From positions 513,616-577,615 of the forward strand of contig NW_003314286.1 in the NCBI RefSeq assembly GCF_000143415.4: a DNA stretch of 64,000 nt. The letters are read 5' to 3'. This document shows, piece after piece, positions 61,101-64,000 of this stretch. This DNA is from Selaginella moellendorffii. Lineage: Eukaryota > Streptophyta > Lycopodiopsida > Selaginellales > Selaginellaceae. The notes below the pieces were generated by a model, which made no database searches, was not told the origin of the DNA, and saw nothing but the letters and a program-made list of their open reading frames with translations. The position numbers and the translations under genes were made by a program. How positions within the stretch are numbered: position 1 is the first letter of the stretch; each line of letters opens with the position of its first letter.

Positions 61101-61303
61101 CATGAGCATATCGGTGGATAATGTTGTGCATGGTTGGATGCGGAAGCAGAGTGCCACCATCACCTTGCCAGACCATGCAAGAGATGCAGCAAGAGCATTC
61201 ATAACTCGGGTTCAAGGTGAGATTCATTAATATTCCTTTACAAAGTTTCTAATGTATTTTATTTCAAGGTGAACAATCCGAATCTGAATCACAGGAGGCT
61301 TGA
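58162..61303 (+). CDS. DUF7869-like transposase candidate, intact
   Basis: Exons 58162-61216 and 61269-61303 (52-nt GT-AG intron) give 1,029 aa ending in EQSESESQEA. Regions in order: N-terminal beta-rich segment; CCKRRCCQH (226-234) zinc-like cluster; helical DNA-binding-like region (GVPRSTFYRI, ~295); FSKCDEC (414-420); YLCIIHDKMDQKKTCLP (472-488); LLQTDNAGSENKN (641-653); GFLMVGHTHEDVDAMF (675-690). The last three blocks match the DUF7869 pattern known from many plant and animal genomes. Asp477/Asp481, Asp645 and Glu684/Asp685 could form an RNase H-like DDE/D triad (inference). Two 22-bp motifs are embedded in frame at residues ~581-608. It starts right after an ACTTTCAG acceptor. Confidence 0.7.
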
Positions 61304-61518
61304 TATAGTGTGTGAGGTAAAACAAAGATGATGTGACATATGCATTTACCAATCACACGTGCATAAATCTAATAATATGGCGTGTGGCCCATATTAATGG
61401 CACATAAACCCATATTGTGGGCTTACGTGCTTTATGTACCATCATTCCCTTGCAGCGTGTGTGTTGGTTTCCTTTTATAACACAACGAACTCCATATTTT
61501 AGGGTGAAGAGCGTTCTC

Positions 61519-61776
61519 ATGGCAAGCACAAAATCTGTAAGTGAGGCAGAAAAGGAGACGGAGAAGGAGATAGGTGAAGATGTAGAATATATAAGTCTTC
61601 CAAACTCCCCGTACTATACTCCAGGTGATCATTTTTCTGAACAAACGGCAACATTAACAACTATCGAGAACGCCCCAGTAACGTCAGAGACAACAATCCA
61701 AAGCAAAACAACTGACCCGGAGAAGGATGATAGTACCGCTGAGAGTACCAAAAAGGAGGTGTCCACTAGCGCTTAG
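61519..61776 (+). CDS. Small Ser/Thr-rich protein, copy B
   Basis: 85 aa; conserved blocks SLPNSPYYTPG, NAPVTSETTIQSK and ESTKKEVSTSA shared with A (47446) and, more distantly, element M (725). It starts after an ATATTTTAGGGTG acceptor-like site conserved in all three. Located between the transposase and the right end on the same strand, about 220 bp after the transposase stop. No domain recognised. The Ser/Thr/Lys/Glu-rich composition could make it a substrate of regulatory phosphorylation, or of the element's own phosphatase, which is speculation. Confidence 0.65.
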   Translation: MASTKSVSEAEKETEKEIGEDVEYISLPNSPYYTPGDHFSEQTATLTTIENAPVTSETTIQSKTTDPEKDDSTAESTKKEVSTSA

Positions 61777-62412
61777 GCTTATAATGGCGTGTGCCCTCAT
61801 GTCATTTACTTGATCACCAAATACCTTTTTCCCTTTGCACTAGTATATCTTAATACCGGTCTGAGAAATAGAATGGCATGTGCCCTCAGGCCTTTTACTA
61901 AATCACCTTTAAAAGAAATGCAAGCCTCTATGTCGTAAAAAAAAGGTACTAGAGAAATTCCTTAATAATATGAATGTTATTTAGTTTCATGAAAATACAC
62001 TAAGGGTCAAATGAGTTAAATGACTTCTCCAGACTAGCAATGCCTCTTGCTACACCTTCACAATTAGATTCGTTAGAAAAAGATAACATTGAATAATATC
62101 TAAATGTTCTCACCATTAAGTTATATGTCTGGCTAATAGGAATGATGTTCATCTTGGAAAGCTCACCACACGCTCAATGAACAAACAAATAGTGTGTGCG
62201 CGCATGCCATCGCTCTTCTTTAGCTTCAGATTCGGCTTGTTCACCTTGACAATGAGATTTATTATACAACCAGATGGACTCAGTCTGGACACAAAGTCAC
62301 CGCGCTAGTCACCATGCCCCAGATATGTCTAGCCCCTGGACAAAAAACATATAATTTCACGTCATTTTCAAATACTTGAAAATTTGTACCTAGTCCCATT
62401 TTACTGAATAAA
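61777..62412. other. Right noncoding end of element B
   Basis: Motifs at 61794 and 62189 and an inverted copy of the transposase last-exon start at 62224-62247. No ORF. Confidence 0.6.
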
Positions 62413-62436
62413 TCCCACTTTAACGAAATAGAGCTT
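62413..62436. repeat. Right terminal inverted repeat of element B
   Basis: TCCCACTTTAACGAAATAGA then GCTT; perfect inverted match to 49234-49257, followed by TCAT. Confidence 0.85.
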
Positions 62437-62890
62437 TCATGCTTACATCATGCAATCAAGAGTCTCTACCTTATTACATGTTAGTTATGATAGTTTTATA
62501 AGTGGTGATTTGTGGGATGGATAGCGATGAAGTGGTAAACCATTTTTTCTAGGCTTGCTATTGAAGATTTAGGTTACAATGCTTATTTCTTTTATAAGGA
62601 ACTTTGTTATTGTTCTTTGAATAACTTGGTGTTAAATTAGTTTTGAGTTTGGTCAGAAAAAGAGTGGCATGAGCTTGTCTATGTTGTAAACAAAGTTAGT
62701 GATGATGAGTGTTATAAATCTCTATTAGTGGGGTGTGGCATTTATATTGCATCTTGTTGAATCGAGTTGACAATTAATACTCATATAAACCTTTGAAGTA
62801 ATGACATATGTGTTATTTATGGTGTTGCTCAATTGATGATCAAGTCATTCTGATACTTATATTATATCCATATGATAATGAGCAATGTGT
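62437..62890. other. Right flank of element B, no gene
   Basis: AT-rich and unrecognised, up to the edge of retrotransposon sequence at about 62891. Confidence 0.5.
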
Positions 62891-64000
62891 TTACGAAGAA
62901 CTAACCAGTTGGTTGACAAGATATGGAGCGATCTTCAGAAGCTGGCCGACAGTGATCTGGATGTTCTGGGTGAGGATGGCTTCAGCGACAGTTGTATCTC
63001 CAATCGAGTTGGCCAAGAGTTGTGCCGGTGAAGCTGTCAGCTGGTTTCTCGGTTGCTGTGTGCTTGACTCGGGCTGTTCTTCGTCTTCGGAGTCGAGGAT
63101 GACCAGTTCGGGTGGCTGTTGAGTAAGGTGCTTTTGTACTTTGGCAGCTAGCTGTTGGCGTTTCCTCCACTCAGGGGTTTGTTTCAGGCACTCTGAGCCC
63201 GTGTCATCTTCGGTGTCTGAGTCTTTGTCCGGTCGTTGTCGATGCTGTGCTCGAAGTTGTGCTCGAGTCTGGACTGCCAGAACTTGGGGTTCTGGGTCTT
63301 CTTTGGTAAATGGGAGTGCGTCGACTTCGATCAGTCTGGTTGTCGGTGGTTGCTGTTGCTGTTGGTCTGGCTGTCTGGGCGGCAGCGGTCCGAGTCTCGG
63401 AGGGCCGGGCTGGTCTTGGATTTCGTGGGTTGCCATGGGCGGCTGTTGTAGTTGCCTTGATATCTTTGGTCTTGATAGCCTTGATATCTGTTGTAGCCTT
63501 GATACCCTTGATTCTGGTAGCGTGGATAGGCTTGGCTGTTGTTGTAGTCCATCTGGTTTTGTCAGTCTTGTTGGTATGGCCGGTTGTCGGGTTGTCGGTA
63601 TCGGTCATTGAAGTAGGGTCGGTTGTTGTAGTTGTTGTTGAATCTCGGTGGTGCATTCCATTGTCGCGTCAGGTAGTTGTTCTGGGGCGGTCGCCAGTTG
63701 TTCGGAGGTGCAGCCGGATATTGGGTCGAATACTCAGGCTGTCAGGGAGGTCTCCAAGGGAAGTTGGAGATTTGTCAGACTTCAGGTTGGCTGCGGAATC
63801 TGCATGTCTTGGTGTCATGGTTGTCTTTCCCGCAGATTTGGCACTTGACGATCTGGAGTTTGCAGTCGGTGGCTGAGTGTCCTTGTGCACCAGACGCCAG
63901 TTTGGACGTCGGATTTGTCACCGGATGCAGTGAATTTGGTGAGGAGCTTCTGGATCTTTCGGATGCCGACTTTGTCCTTGGACTTGCCAGTGAGGCTGTC
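62891..64000 (-). pseudogene. Gypsy gag-pol fragment, minus strand, runs off the window
   Basis: Reverse complement of about 25190-26300 of the plus copy. Gag end with knuckle CQICGKDNHDAKTC-like sequence near 63810-63850, Tyr/Gln-rich tail with the same TGA stop (near 63570), then pol start MATHEIQDQPGPPRLGPLPP at 63436 down to LLKIAPYLVNQLVS. About 89% protein identity to the plus copy in this part, lower than in the inverted copy at 31-35 kb. It breaks off at 62891. Confidence 0.8.

Larger units (their letters stand above)
49609..62210. repeat. 22-bp palindromic motif array in element B (~24 sites)
   Basis: Sites start at 49609, 50686, 50761 (perfect), 51973, 52164, 52305, 53777, 55054, 55114, 55191, 55930, 56065, 56224, 56303, 57167, 57239 (longer variant with a 38-bp duplication), 57890, 57988, 58058, 59904, 59961, 61378 (variant), 61794 and 62189. 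Seven fall inside introns of the minus-strand gene, two in its exon 9-equivalent and two in the transposase exon. The rest are intergenic or in untranslated regions. Confidence 0.85.
49234..62436. mobile_element. Element B: complete 13.2-kb DNA transposon with intact gene set
   Basis: Bounded by 24-bp perfect inverted repeats (49234-49257 and 62413-62436; outer end AAGCTCTATTTCG) with TCAT directly outside both ends, a possible 4-bp target duplication. It carries the intact ParB-phosphatase gene (-), DUF7869-like transposase candidate (+), small Ser/Thr-rich gene (+) and about 24 palindromic motifs. No stop interrupts any of its exons, in contrast to A and M, so it is the best candidate here for an autonomous, recently active element. 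The transposase family and 4-bp duplication do not match a superfamily I can name with confidence. Confidence 0.8.

Noticed and set aside
35985-62210. CRISPR array or bacterial REP-like repeats
   Set aside because: Spacing is irregular, the repeats are inside introns and exons, and the context is a plant nuclear genome.
49234-62436. Element B as a giant-virus or Maverick/Polinton-type element
   Set aside because: No capsid, DNA polymerase B, packaging ATPase or adenovirus-type protease is encoded; terminal repeats are only 24 bp.

Overview
The window is land-plant nuclear DNA, most likely from a lycophyte close to Selaginella moellendorffii. This is inferred from pentatricopeptide-repeat (PPR) debris, plant-type telomeric repeats (TTTAGGG), a nuclear-type tRNA-Ala, very short GT-AG introns (mostly 47-60 nt) and dense nested transposons. 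I see no clearly intact host gene. Almost everything is mobile DNA or gene debris.

Layout. (1) 393-11810: an old 11.4-kb DNA transposon ('element M') flanked by a 7-bp duplication (ATGGTCC) and inserted in a minus-strand retrotransposon gag gene. It carries a small Ser/Thr-rich protein gene, two related small zinc-finger genes, a spliced minus-strand gene with a ParB/Srx-like domain and a beta-class N6/N4 DNA-methyltransferase-like region (broken by stops), and a divergent Mutator-like transposase gene with a SWIM zinc finger (also broken). (2) 11.8-22.1 kb: a degenerate tRNA-Ala, two direct copies of a ~2-kb unit with a His-rich ORF and PPR debris, an SMC6-like exon, and AT-rich dispersed repeats. 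(3) About 22.2-31.0 kb (+) and 31.0-35.4 kb (-): a Ty3/gypsy-type retrotransposon and a second copy in inverted orientation, forming a large hairpin. The minus copy appears to resume at 62.9-64 kb, so the block between may be a nested insertion. (4) 35.4-48.4 kb and 49.2-62.4 kb: two tandem copies, A and B, of another large DNA transposon.

Element B (49234-62436) looks complete. It has 24-bp perfect terminal inverted repeats and a possible 4-bp target duplication. A divergent pair of long genes reads intact. On the plus strand is a 1,029-aa DUF7869-like protein, the probable transposase. On the minus strand my splice model joins 12 coding exons into one open frame of about 1,651 aa: ParB/Srx-like domain, degenerate methyltransferase-like region, acidic and Pro/Thr-rich linkers, and an FCP1/NIF-like HAD phosphatase domain. 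An 85-aa Ser/Thr-rich protein lies at the right end and is homologous to the one in element M. Copy A has the same genes but is left-truncated and broken by stops.

The most striking feature is a family of fixed-length 22-bp palindromic motifs (half-sites ATGGCRTGNGG and CCNCAYGCCAT), about 25 per copy, seen only in A and B. They lie in intergenic DNA, inside seven of the twelve tiny introns, and in coding exons. A ParB-like protein, dispersed palindromes and accessory genes shared with an unrelated transposase type suggest a transposon-borne sequence-specific DNA-binding, perhaps anti-silencing, system analogous to VANC proteins of Arabidopsis VANDAL elements. That function is inference.
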